A stretch of DNA of 64,000 nt from Candidatus Andeanibacterium colombiense (GTDB lineage: Bacteria; Pseudomonadota; Alphaproteobacteria; Sphingomonadales; Sphingomonadaceae), in the NCBI GenBank assembly GCA_029202985.1, contig CP119316.1, positions 2,356,001 to 2,420,000 on the forward strand, read 5' to 3'. The first letter of the stretch is position 1. Each line of letters opens with the position of its first letter. Below the pieces are notes generated by a model. The model was not told where the DNA came from and made no database searches. It was given only the letters and a program-made list of their open reading frames with translations. This document shows positions 52,237 through 60,320 of the stretch, in pieces. The translations under genes were made by a program, and so were the position numbers.

Positions 52237-52953
52237 GTGCAACAACCCAATAGTGTTCTGCGGATCGGCGCATGGCTGATGCTGTTCGCGCGCGGCGCGA
52301 CATGGATCGGGCTACTCGCCTATTTCGCGCTGTTCGCCGGGGCGAGCCGGGGGCTGTCGGTGCTGGTCGCCGATCCGGCGCTTGCCTACCGGATCGCCGG
52401 GCCGTTCACCTTCCTCGCCGCATCGCTGCTGCAATATGCATTATGGGCGCTGATCGCGCTGTTCCTCGCCCGCGCGCTCGGCGGAGAGATGTCGAGCGGC
52501 ACTGCGGCGGGGCTGTGGGCGGCGCTGGCGCTTGCCTATTTCGTGTTCGGGATCGTGCCGCCGGGGCTCGCGCAGGAGTTCATCGGCCGCGCGCTGGAGG
52601 GCGATCTGCAGATGGCGCTTCCGGCCGCGACCGGACTCAATCTGTTCTGGAGCAGCCTGTTCTTCCCGCTGCTGGTATGGATGGCGGCGGCGGGGCATAG
52701 CGGCCGGACGATCGGGTTCAAGGCGATCTTCGGCTATCTTACCGGGCCCGGCTTCGGCCTGTGGGGATTGTATATCGTCCTGCTGCTCGCATCGCTGCTG
52801 CTCGACCTGGCGGTGAACCGGGTGCTCGGGGGCGAGGCGACGGTGGCCTTCGGGCTGCTGCTCCAGCAGGCGGTTGCCGCGCTGCGGACCTTGGGGACGG
52901 TGCTGTTCGCGATCTCCGCCTACCGCGAGGTTGCCGCCGCAAGCGAAGGCTGA
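52237..52953 (+). CDS. Predicted polytopic membrane protein
   Basis: 238 residues from GTG 52237, with five to six hydrophobic segments and few charged residues. No signature that I recognise. It overlaps nothing and ends 4 bp before the convergent CPBP protease. Function unknown. Confidence 0.65.
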   Translation: MQQPNSVLRIGAWLMLFARGATWIGLLAYFALFAGASRGLSVLVADPALAYRIAGPFTFLAASLLQYALWALIALFLARALGGEMSSGTAAGLWAALALAYFVFGIVPPGLAQEFIGRALEGDLQMALPAATGLNLFWSSLFFPLLVWMAAAGHSGRTIGFKAIFGYLTGPGFGLWGLYIVLLLASLLLDLAVNRVLGGEATVAFGLLLQQAVAALRTLGTVLFAISAYREVAAASEG

Positions 52954-52957
52954 AGCC

Positions 52958-53668
52958 TCAGCCGAAAATCGGCGCCAGCAGCACCACCACGCCATTCGAA
53001 CAGATATGCGCGAGGATCGAGCCGGGCAGGCCGATCTTCATGCGGATATAGCCGAGCACCGTGCCGATCCACAATTGCGGCAGGACCAGCGGTACCGCGA
53101 GCAGCGACCAGGTCGAATAATTGCTCAGGTGCAGCAGGCCGAAGCCGGCGATCACCAGATAGAACACCGCCGGGAAGGCGCGGGCGTACCAGCGCGGCGC
53201 GGCGCTTTTCTTGCGCAGCCAGACCCAGCCGGCGATCGCCGCCAGCAGGATCGCGAGGAAGCCGATCCCGACCACCAGCGGGGTCGTGAGCTTGAACGCG
53301 CTCGCGCTCATCAGGCCGATCACCGCCAGTGTGCACAGGAACAGCCACAGCGCCCGCGGCCTGCCGGTCAGCCAGCCGCGGAAGAACAATTCCTCCAGCA
53401 CCGGCGCGATCGCCACCGTCAGCGGCACCAGCCAGCCTTTGGGCAATTGCTCGAACGCGTCGGGTCCGGCCAGTGCGAAGATCTTCTGCCACACCGCGAC
53501 CAGCGGCAGCACAACCGCGATCAGCACGCCGAACTGCATCGCGAACAGGATCGCCCACTGCCGCCAGGCGGATTTGCCGCGCAGGCCGATCGGCACGATC
53601 AGTTCGGGTCGGCGCAGGAAAGCGGCAAAGCCGCGCAGCACATCCTGCGTGCGAATGGTTTCGGTCAT
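52958..53668 (-). CDS. CPBP-family intramembrane metalloprotease
   Basis: 236 residues with six to eight membrane helices. The CPBP (Abi/CAAX-like) motifs are present in order: EELFFRGW (motif 1, EExxxR), FGLLHLSN (motif 2, FxxxH) and AHICSNGV (motif 3, HxxxN). Such proteases cleave membrane substrates or act in bacteriocin self-protection; here there is no bacteriocin context, so the substrate is unknown. Confidence 0.85.
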   Translation of the reverse strand: MTETIRTQDVLRGFAAFLRRPELIVPIGLRGKSAWRQWAILFAMQFGVLIAVVLPLVAVWQKIFALAGPDAFEQLPKGWLVPLTVAIAPVLEELFFRGWLTGRPRALWLFLCTLAVIGLMSASAFKLTTPLVVGIGFLAILLAAIAGWVWLRKKSAAPRWYARAFPAVFYLVIAGFGLLHLSNYSTWSLLAVPLVLPQLWIGTVLGYIRMKIGLPGSILAHICSNGVVVLLAPIFG

Positions 53669-53767
53669 CGATCTGTCCCTTGGCCGGAGCGGCCGGTCGG
53701 TGGTTGCGGGAACGCACTAGCATCGCTCCGGTTGCACTTGGGTAAAGCTTCCTGAGGAATACCAGCC

Positions 53768-54646
53768 ATGACCGAAGCCCTGCGTCACACCGAAACCGCC
53801 GCCGAGGTGGAGGAAATCCACGAAGATGCGCTGCCTGGCCACGAATCCGCGCTCGACCGCAAGCCTAAGTGGCAGCCACGCTACCCCGGTTCAGGCCGGC
53901 TCAAGGGCAAGGTCGCGATCGTCACCGGCGGCGACAGCGGGATTGGCCGCGCGACCGCGGTGCTGTTCGCGCGCGAGGGCGCGAATGTCGCGATCGCCTA
54001 TCTCGAAGAACATGACGACGCGCAGGAAACCCAGCGCGCCTGCGAGGCCGAAGGCGCCGAAGTGCTGCTGTTCCCGGGCGATCTCGGCGATCCGGAGCAT
54101 TCGAAGGAGATCGTCGCCGGGGTGATCGAAAAATGGGGCCGGCTCGACGTGCTGGTCAACAATGCGGGCGAGCAGCACCCTGACAAGGAGATCGAGGACA
54201 TTACGCCCGAGCAGCTCCAGCGCACGTTCCAGACCAACATTTTCGCGATGTTTTACCTCGTCCAGGCGGCGCGCCCGCACCTCAAGGCGGGCGCGAGCAT
54301 CGTCAATTGCACCTCGGTGACGATGTATCAGGGCTCCAAGGAACTGCTCGACTATAGCGCCACCAAGGGCGCGATCACCGCCTTCACCCGCTCGCTCTCC
54401 GAAAATCTGATCGGATACGGCATCCGCGTGAACGCCGTCGCGCCAGGCCCGATCTGGACCCCGCTCAACCCCTGCGGCGGCGCGAGCAAGGAGAAGCTCG
54501 CGCATTTCGGCGAGAACACGCCGATGGGCCGCCCGGGCGAACCGAACGAAGTCGCGCCCGCCTTCCTGTTCCTTGCCTGCGAGGATTCGTCCTACATGTC
54601 GGGGCAGGTGCTTCATCCCAACGGGGGCACCATCGTAAATGGCTAG
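53768..54646 (+). CDS. SDR-family oxidoreductase
   Basis: 292 residues. An N-terminal extension (about 1-45, with PGHESALDRKPKWQPRYPG) precedes a Rossmann fold with cofactor loop TGGDSGIGRATA, NNAG, and catalytic Tyr196/Lys200 (YSATKGA). This extended form matches the YhdF/YhxC (GsiB-neighbour) stress-related group, which favours NADPH or NADH dehydrogenase activity on small polyols or aldehydes. The substrate is unknown. Confidence 0.85.
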   Translation: MTEALRHTETAAEVEEIHEDALPGHESALDRKPKWQPRYPGSGRLKGKVAIVTGGDSGIGRATAVLFAREGANVAIAYLEEHDDAQETQRACEAEGAEVLLFPGDLGDPEHSKEIVAGVIEKWGRLDVLVNNAGEQHPDKEIEDITPEQLQRTFQTNIFAMFYLVQAARPHLKAGASIVNCTSVTMYQGSKELLDYSATKGAITAFTRSLSENLIGYGIRVNAVAPGPIWTPLNPCGGASKEKLAHFGENTPMGRPGEPNEVAPAFLFLACEDSSYMSGQVLHPNGGTIVNG

Positions 54647-54712
54647 AGTTGCCCCGCGCGTGAGGCTTCGCTAGGAGCGCCCCCAAGAAAATAACACCGT
54701 TCCGGGGTTCCC

Positions 54713-55465
54713 ATGGCAGGCCATTCCAAATTCAAGAACATCATGCACCGCAAGGGTGCGCAGGATAAGAAGCGCTCGGGCCTCTTCTCCAAGCTCAGCC
54801 GCGAAATCACCGTCGCGGCGAAGATGGGCATGCCCGATCCCGACATGAACCCGCGCCTGCGCGCGGCCGTCAACGCGGCCAAGGCCCAGTCGGTGCCGAA
54901 GGACAACATCCAGCGCGCGATCGACAAGGCGTCGAAGGGCGACGGCGAGAATTACGAGGAAGTGCGCTATGAGGGCTACGGCCCCGGCGGCGTCGCGCTG
55001 ATCGTCGAGGCGCTGACCGACAACCGCAACCGCACCGCGACCAACGTCCGCACCGCCTTCAGCAAGAACGGCGGCAATCTCGGCGCGTCGGGCGCGGTCA
55101 GCCACGGCTTCGATCGGCTCGGCCTGATCGAATATCCGGCCGCAGCCGGCGACGAGGAGAAAGTTCTTGAAGCGGCGATCGAAGCCGGCGCGGATGATGT
55201 CGAATCGGATACCGGAGAAGGCGGCAGCCATTCGATCTGGACCAGCATCGAGAACCTCCACCCGGTCGCGCGCGAGCTCGAAAAGGTGCTGGGCGAAGCC
55301 GAGGCGGTCAAGCTCGCCTGGCGCCCGACCCTGAAGGCCGAAGTCGGTGAGGACGATGCGGCGACCTTGCTCAAGCTGATCGACGTGCTCGACGACGACG
55401 ACGACGTCCAGACCGTGTGGGGCAATTACGACATCTCCGACGAGGTGATGGAGAAGTTGGGCTAA
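54713..55465 (+). CDS. YebC/PmpR-family regulator
   Basis: 250 residues. It opens with MAGHSKFKNIMHRKGAQDKK, the family hallmark, followed by GMPDPDMNPRLRAAVNAAK and YEGYGPGGVALIVEALTDN. YebC proteins act as transcription regulators and, in recent work, as factors easing translation of proline-rich stretches. The neighbouring ruvC is a usual partner. Confidence 0.95.
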   Translation: MAGHSKFKNIMHRKGAQDKKRSGLFSKLSREITVAAKMGMPDPDMNPRLRAAVNAAKAQSVPKDNIQRAIDKASKGDGENYEEVRYEGYGPGGVALIVEALTDNRNRTATNVRTAFSKNGGNLGASGAVSHGFDRLGLIEYPAAAGDEEKVLEAAIEAGADDVESDTGEGGSHSIWTSIENLHPVARELEKVLGEAEAVKLAWRPTLKAEVGEDDAATLLKLIDVLDDDDDVQTVWGNYDISDEVMEKLG

Positions 55466-55473
55466 TGGTTCAG

Positions 55474-55595
55474 ATCCTCCCCCATCGGGGGAGGGGGACC
55501 GTGCGCAGCACGGTGGAGGGGGCTCGCCCAGTCGCAGTCCCCCTCCGTCAGACACTATCGCGTCTGCCACCTCCCCCGAAGGGGGAGGATCTTTT
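55474..55595. repeat. Multi-hairpin inverted-repeat cassette
   Basis: The outer hairpins CCTCCCCC/GGGGGAGG (about 55475-55493 and 55573-55593) are reverse complements of each other and carry flanking gatcctc/gaggatc. Between them lie CCGTGC/GCACGG (about 55500-55514), GGAGGGGG/CCCCCTCC (about 55517-55548) and CAGAC/GTCTG (about 55552-55567). It fills the space between YebC and ruvC. It is similar in plan to the cassette at 12326 but of another sequence. Confidence 0.7.
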
Positions 55596-55598
55596 CTT

Positions 55599-56075
55599 AT
55601 GCTGATTTTGGGCCTCGATCCCTCGCTGTCCTGCACCGGTTGGGGGGTCGTGCGGTCGGAGGGTTCGCGGCTCACCCATATCGCCAACGGTCAGATCCTG
55701 ACCGACGCAAAGGCATCGCTGCCCGAGCGCCTGCGCGCGCTGCAGGAAGGTCTTGCGGAAGTGATCCGCGCCTATGGGCCGGACCGCGCGGCGGCGGAGG
55801 AGATCTTCCTCAACAAGAACCCGCAATCGACGATCAAGCTCGCCCAGGCGCGCGGGGCGGTGCTGGCGGCCTGCGGCATGGCCGGGCTCGATGTCGCCGA
55901 GCATGCGGCGCGCGCGGTGAAGAAAGCCGTGGTCGGGACCGGCGCGGCCGAGAAGGCCCAGGTTCAGGCGATGCTCAAGATATTGCTGCCCGGGGCCGCG
56001 ATCATCGGCGCCGACGCTGCGGATGCGCTGGCGGTCGCGATCGCCGATGCGCATCTGGGGGGCGGCCGCGCTTGA
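55599..56075 (+). CDS. ruvC: Crossover junction endodeoxyribonuclease RuvC
   Basis: 158 residues. It resolves Holliday junctions together with RuvAB. The acidic active site is visible: Asp7 in ILGLDPSLS, Glu in AAEEIFLNKNPQS, and Asp pairs in GADAADALAVAIADAH. The length is typical (about 160-170). ruvA and ruvB are not in the window. Follows yebC-type gene in the same direction. Confidence 0.96.
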   Translation: MLILGLDPSLSCTGWGVVRSEGSRLTHIANGQILTDAKASLPERLRALQEGLAEVIRAYGPDRAAAEEIFLNKNPQSTIKLAQARGAVLAACGMAGLDVAEHAARAVKKAVVGTGAAEKAQVQAMLKILLPGAAIIGADAADALAVAIADAHLGGGRA

Positions 56076-56084
56076 CCTTCTCCT

Positions 56085-56167
56085 TCGTCATTGCGAGCGA
56101 ACCGAAGCATCCAGAGCCGTCCGCACCGCTCTGGATTGCCGCGGGGCTTCGCCCCTCGCAATGACGA
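56085..56167. repeat. Inverted-repeat element with inner hairpins
   Basis: Perfect 13-bp outer arms TCGTCATTGCGAG (56085-56097) and CTCGCAATGACGA (56155-56167). Inside are ATCCAGAGC/GCTCTGGAT (56109-56117 and 56128-56136) and GGGGC/GCCCC (about 56143-56155). Between ruvC and the ABM gene. Confidence 0.75.
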
Positions 56168-56176
56168 GGTAAAATT

Positions 56177-56488
56177 ATGTACATGAACGTCTTCCGCAGC
56201 CGAAAACGCGCCGACATCGATGCCGACGCCTATGCCGAAGATGCCGCGCGGATGGAGGCGCTCGCCCGCGAGCAGCAGGGCTTCCTCGCCTATCGCAGCT
56301 ACAAGGCCGAGGATGGCGAGACTGTGTCGATGTCCGAGTGGGAGAGCGAAGAGCACGCCCGCGCCTGGGCCCGCAATCTCGATCACGCGGCAGTGCAGCG
56401 CAAGGGCCGCGGCGATTACTATCAGAGCTACACCGTCTATTCCTGCGACGAGCCGCGGGTGACACGGTTCGACAGGAGCGCGACGTGA
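56177..56488 (+). CDS. ABM-type (antibiotic biosynthesis monooxygenase) small protein
   Basis: 103 residues forming one ferredoxin-like ABM fold: YMNVFRSRKR start, MEALAREQQGFLAYRSY, SMSEWESEEHARAWARNLDH, YYQSYTVYSC. Related proteins bind or oxidise heme or aromatic compounds; here only the fold is certain. The stop overlaps the next GTG (GTGA). Confidence 0.8.
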   Translation: MYMNVFRSRKRADIDADAYAEDAARMEALAREQQGFLAYRSYKAEDGETVSMSEWESEEHARAWARNLDHAAVQRKGRGDYYQSYTVYSCDEPRVTRFDRSAT

Positions 56489-56832
56489 GCATTTCCTTCT
56501 ACGGCATCCCCAATTGCGATACGGTCAAGAAGGCGCGAACCTGGCTTGGCGCGAAGGGCATCGACTACGTCTTCCACGACTATAAGAAGGACGGCGCCGA
56601 TCCGGCGAAGCTCAAGTCCTGGGTTGCCGCCAAGGGCTGGGAGACGATCCTCAACCGCGCCGGCACCACTTTCCGCAAACTCGACGACGCGCAGAAGCAG
56701 GGCCTCGATGCCGACAAGGCAATTGTCTTGATGCTGGAACATCCTTCGATGATCAAACGCCCGGTGGTCGACTATCCCGGCGGTGTGCTGGTCGGCTTCA
56801 AGGAGGAAGAATGGGTCGCGGCGTTTGGGTGA
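56485..56832 (+). CDS. ArsC/Spx-like reductase (YffB type)
   Basis: 115 residues, thioredoxin-fold. YGIPNCDTVKKARTWL is the single-Cys active site of the YffB/Spx-like branch rather than an arsenate reductase proper; IKRPVVDYPGG and VGFKEEEW follow the family. The GTG at 56485 overlaps the ABM stop by 4 bp. Confidence 0.85.
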   Translation: MSISFYGIPNCDTVKKARTWLGAKGIDYVFHDYKKDGADPAKLKSWVAAKGWETILNRAGTTFRKLDDAQKQGLDADKAIVLMLEHPSMIKRPVVDYPGGVLVGFKEEEWVAAFG

Positions 56833-57845
56833 AATTATGTCTGGCGGCGCTGGCCGTGTTCGCGGCTGCGCCCGCCATGGCTGAGGTGCCGCTGATCGTG
56901 ATCGCCCATCGCGGCGCGAGCGGCGAGCGGCCCGAGCATACGTTGGCGTCCTACGAGCTGGCGATCGACGTCGGCGCGGATTTCATCGAGCCGGACCTCG
57001 TTTCGACGAAGGACGGCGTGCTGGTCGCGCGGCACGAGAACGAGATCTCGGGCACCACCGATGTCGCTGCTCATCCGGAATTCGCCGCCCGCAAGGCGAC
57101 CAAGACGATCGACGGGCAGGCCGTCACCGGCTGGTTCACCGAGGATTTCACTCTCGCCGAGTTGAAGAGTCTGCGCGCGCGTGAACGCCTGCCCGAGCTG
57201 CGCCCGGCCAACACGAAATTCGACGGGCAGTTCGAGATCCCGACCTTCGCCGAGATCCTCGCGCTGGTGAAGCGCAAGGAAGCGGAGAAAGGACGGCGGA
57301 TCGGAATCGAGCCCGAGCTCAAGCACCCGAGCTATTTCGCAGCGCAGGGCTTCGCGCTCGACGATATGGCGCTCAAGCAGCTCGCGGACGCCGGTTACGC
57401 GAAGAAGGACGATCCGGTGATCATCCAGTGCTTTGAGGTCGGCACGCTGGCGAAGCTTGCGACCAAGACCCAACTGCAACTGGTTCAGCTGGTCCAGGGC
57501 GGGACCACCCCGCCCGACCTTCCGGCTGTGCCGGTCGCGGCGATGATGACGCCCGCCGGCCTGAAGGGGATCGCGGCATACGCCGGATGGATCGGAGCCG
57601 ATCTCGCGCTGGTGCTCAATCCCGATGGCAGCCCGACGCCGCTGGTCGCCGATGCCCATGCCGCGGGTCTCAAGGTCCAGGTGTGGACCTTGCGGCACGA
57701 AAACGCCTTCCTGCCCAAGCCGCTGCAGATCGGCGACGATCCGGCGGCGCACGGCAATTACGCCGCGCTGGTGAAGCTGCTTGAAGCGGCAAAGGTCGAT
57801 GCGGTCTTTACCGACAACCCGGCGGATGCGATTGCTGCGAGATAG
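56811..57845 (+). CDS. Glycerophosphodiester phosphodiesterase, exported
   Basis: 344 residues. A signal peptide (MGRGVWVKLCLAALAVFAA then APAMA) sends it to the periplasm. The GDPD barrel has IAHRGASGERPEHT with the catalytic His pair, EPDLVSTKDGVLVARHE and GIEPELKHP. It hydrolyses glycerophosphodiesters to glycerol-3-phosphate and alcohol (GlpQ-like). ATG 56811 has an excellent AGGAGG (56801-56806) inside the preceding gene's end, giving a 22-bp overlap; GTG 56829 is an alternative. Confidence 0.92.
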   Translation: MGRGVWVKLCLAALAVFAAAPAMAEVPLIVIAHRGASGERPEHTLASYELAIDVGADFIEPDLVSTKDGVLVARHENEISGTTDVAAHPEFAARKATKTIDGQAVTGWFTEDFTLAELKSLRARERLPELRPANTKFDGQFEIPTFAEILALVKRKEAEKGRRIGIEPELKHPSYFAAQGFALDDMALKQLADAGYAKKDDPVIIQCFEVGTLAKLATKTQLQLVQLVQGGTTPPDLPAVPVAAMMTPAGLKGIAAYAGWIGADLALVLNPDGSPTPLVADAHAAGLKVQVWTLRHENAFLPKPLQIGDDPAAHGNYAALVKLLEAAKVDAVFTDNPADAIAAR

Positions 57846-57872
57846 TTAGACGATTTTCGAAGGTACCGAATC

Positions 57873-58640
57873 ATGGCTCCCCCCAACCGTCCGCCGCCGC
57901 GCCGCTTCGAAGTCCTTGCCACGGAAAGGCTGACCCCTTCGATGCACCGGGTGACTCTGGGCGGCGAAGGAATGGACGGGTTTCCCGAGGGCCAGCAGGG
58001 CGGCTATCTGAAATTCCGTGTCGAACCCGAGGGTTCTGAAAAGCCGATCGTGCGCACCTATACGATCCGCCGCCAGCGCTCCGACGCGCTCGACGTGGAT
58101 TTCGCGCTGCATGGCGCGGATGAGGAAAGCTCCGGGCCGGCGACCAACTGGGCGCTGTCAGTCGGTGGCGGCGAGGCGATCCTGGTCGGGGGCCCCGGCG
58201 CGGCGAAGCCGCTGCCCGAAGGCGCCGACTGGTACATCGTCGCGGGCGACATGACCGCGCTGCCGGCGATCGGGGTCAATCTCGAGAATTTGCCGCGCGA
58301 TGCGAAAGGCGTCGCCGCGATCGAGATTCAGCATGAGGACGACAAGCAGGCGATCGACGCGCCGGCAGGCGTCGAGATCCACTGGCTGGTCAATCCGCAC
58401 CCCGGAGCGCAGCCGGGCCTGCTGGCCGATCATCTCCGCTCGCTCTCCTGGCCCGAAGGCAGCGTCTATGGCTGGGTCGCGAGTGAATTCGAATCGATGC
58501 GCGCGCTGCGGACGTACCTGCGCGAGGAGCGCGGCCTCGGGCCCGCCGATCTCTATATTTCCAGCTACTGGAAAGCCGGCGCGAGCGAGGATGCGCACAA
58601 GGTGATCAAGCGCGACGACTTCGAGGCCACGGTCGCTTAG
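57873..58640 (+). CDS. Siderophore-interacting protein (ferric-siderophore reductase)
   Basis: 255 residues. FAD-binding beta-barrel with IVRTYTIRRQ, GGPGAAKPLP for the phosphate loop, and the C-terminal NAD(P)H-like domain with WVASEFESMRALRTYLREERG, SSYWKAGASED. The ViuB/SIP family reduces ferric iron from imported siderophores. No siderophore receptor or transport genes are near. Its stop overlaps the convergent bestrophin stop by 4 bp. Confidence 0.9.
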   Translation: MAPPNRPPPRRFEVLATERLTPSMHRVTLGGEGMDGFPEGQQGGYLKFRVEPEGSEKPIVRTYTIRRQRSDALDVDFALHGADEESSGPATNWALSVGGGEAILVGGPGAAKPLPEGADWYIVAGDMTALPAIGVNLENLPRDAKGVAAIEIQHEDDKQAIDAPAGVEIHWLVNPHPGAQPGLLADHLRSLSWPEGSVYGWVASEFESMRALRTYLREERGLGPADLYISSYWKAGASEDAHKVIKRDDFEATVA

Positions 58641-59527
58641 CTCAGGTAGAAGTCCGTCGCCTTGAGCGGTTCGGGCGGCTGCTCGCCCAGATGCGGCGCG
58701 AGGCTGATCTCGACCGCGCGGCAGATCGCGTCGAGCGGCAGCGCATTGGGCGTGGTGACGAAGGGCTGCGCAAGATCCTCGGTCACTTCGGCCAGGCCGA
58801 GGAACACATAGGCGACGATCCCGACGAAGATCGGGGTCAGCCAGCCGGCCGGGCCGACCAATGCGAGCGGCAGCAGCAGGCAATAGAGGTAGGTCGTGCG
58901 GTAGATCAGCAGCGAGTAGACATAGGGCAGCGGGGTGGTCGCGATCCGCTCGCAGCCGGCCTGCTGCAAGGTGATGCTCGCGAGCCGTTCCTGCAGCGCC
59001 TTTGCCCCCCAACCATCGAGTACACCGGCGGTGCGGGCTTCGGTGATCTCGGCCGCGATCCGGTCGAGTGCGGCGTCGGGCGGATGCGGCGCGTCGGCCA
59101 TCGCGCCGCCGAGCTCGCGGGCGCGGGGGTCATCCCTGAGCTGGCGCAAATTCGCGCGGTGGAGGTGGATGAAGGCGAGCGAGTGGCGGATAATGCTGCA
59201 CCAGCGCGCTTCGTCGGCGATGAACAATTGCGCCTCGCGCGCGAAGTTGCGCAGATCGGCCAGTAGTCCGCCCCATAATTTGCGCGCTTCCCACCAGCGA
59301 TCGTAGGCCGCGTTGTTGCGGAAGCCGAGGAACAGCGACAGCGCAATGCCGAACACGGTGAAGCCGATCGCGTCGATCTCGGGGAAGTTCGCGATCCGGT
59401 GCTGGAGCCACACCATCGCCGCGGCGAACAGCATCAGCATCGCGATCCGCGGCGCGATCACCGGCACGATCGAGCCGCGTACCGCGAAGGCCAGCTCGCG
59501 CCAATGCGGCCGGTCGCGGACGATCAT
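58637..59527 (-). CDS. Bestrophin-family anion channel
   Basis: 296 residues. The bestrophin (YneE) pattern is FTVFGIALSLFLGFRNNAAYDRWWEARKLWG near the N-terminus and DAICRAVEISLAPHLG near the C-terminus, with four helices. Such proteins form pentameric channels for anions or Na+. The ATG overlaps the ubiG stop (ATGA), so the two are coupled. Confidence 0.9.
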   Translation of the reverse strand: MIVRDRPHWRELAFAVRGSIVPVIAPRIAMLMLFAAAMVWLQHRIANFPEIDAIGFTVFGIALSLFLGFRNNAAYDRWWEARKLWGGLLADLRNFAREAQLFIADEARWCSIIRHSLAFIHLHRANLRQLRDDPRARELGGAMADAPHPPDAALDRIAAEITEARTAGVLDGWGAKALQERLASITLQQAGCERIATTPLPYVYSLLIYRTTYLYCLLLPLALVGPAGWLTPIFVGIVAYVFLGLAEVTEDLAQPFVTTPNALPLDAICRAVEISLAPHLGEQPPEPLKATDFYLS

Positions 59528-60264
59528 GCGGCGGCCCGCGCGGTCACGATATAATTCAGCGCGAGATTGTCCGACAGGTGCAGGCCCTTCATCGGCGAGA
59601 AGGAAATGCCGCGCGGCTCGCCCATCGTCAGACCGGCTTCGGCGAGCAGGCCGCGCAATTCGTCGGGCGTCGCGAAATCCTCCCAGTGGTGCGTGCCCCG
59701 CGGCACCGCCCCGACCATCTCCGCGGCGCCGACCAGCAGCAGCCGCGATTGCGGGGTGCGGTTGGGGGTCGAAAGCACCATCAGCCCGCCCGGTGCGCAA
59801 TGCGCGGAGAGCTGGGCCACAAATGCTTGCTTGTCCGCGACATGCTCGAGCACTTCCATCGAGGTGACGAGGTCGAACCGGCCGAGGCCGAGCGAAGCCA
59901 GCTCGCCCGCGCGGTAATCGATGGAAAGGCCTGATCCGCCCGCATGCGCCTGCGCTGCGGCGATGTTCTCGGCCGCCGCATCGACCCCGGTCACCGCCGC
60001 GCCGAGCCGCGCAAGCGGCTCGCACAGCAGCCCGGCGCCGCAGCCGACATCGAGCGCCGTTTTGCCGGCGAGCGGCTTCATGCTCTCGCGGTCGCCATGC
60101 CAGTGATCGTCCACCGCCTCGCGCAGGAAACCCAGACGCACCGGGTTGAGCTTGTGGAGCATCGCCGAGGAGCCCTTCGGGTCCCACCACTCCTTCGCCA
60201 GCGCGCCGAAATGGGCGGCTTCCTCGGGCCGGATGGTTTCCGATGCGACAGTTGCAATGGTCAT
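59524..60264 (-). CDS. ubiG: Ubiquinone biosynthesis O-methyltransferase
   Basis: 246 residues, SAM-dependent. It has the UbiG opening with EAAHFGALAKEWWDPKGSSAMLHKLNPVR, SAM loop ALDVGCGAGLLCEPLARLGA, and GTHHWEDFATPDEL. It performs both O-methylation steps in ubiquinone synthesis. It is divergent from lysC with about 56 bp between starts. Confidence 0.96.
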   Translation of the reverse strand: MTIATVASETIRPEEAAHFGALAKEWWDPKGSSAMLHKLNPVRLGFLREAVDDHWHGDRESMKPLAGKTALDVGCGAGLLCEPLARLGAAVTGVDAAAENIAAAQAHAGGSGLSIDYRAGELASLGLGRFDLVTSMEVLEHVADKQAFVAQLSAHCAPGGLMVLSTPNRTPQSRLLLVGAAEMVGAVPRGTHHWEDFATPDELRGLLAEAGLTMGEPRGISFSPMKGLHLSDNLALNYIVTARAAA

Positions 60265-60320
60265 GCCTCCCCCCTAACAGCGCGCCAGACCTGATTCCAG
60301 CTTGCAGGAGCTAAGTTTAC

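Noticed and set aside
52958..53668. CPBP protease as part of an abortive-infection or bacteriocin system
   Set aside because: The neighbours are ordinary metabolic or membrane genes with no toxin, immunity or phage-defence partners.
56485..56832. Arsenate reductase as the function of the ArsC-like gene
   Set aside because: The active-site context IPNCDTVKKA and the absence of any ars gene nearby fit the YffB/Spx-like branch better.
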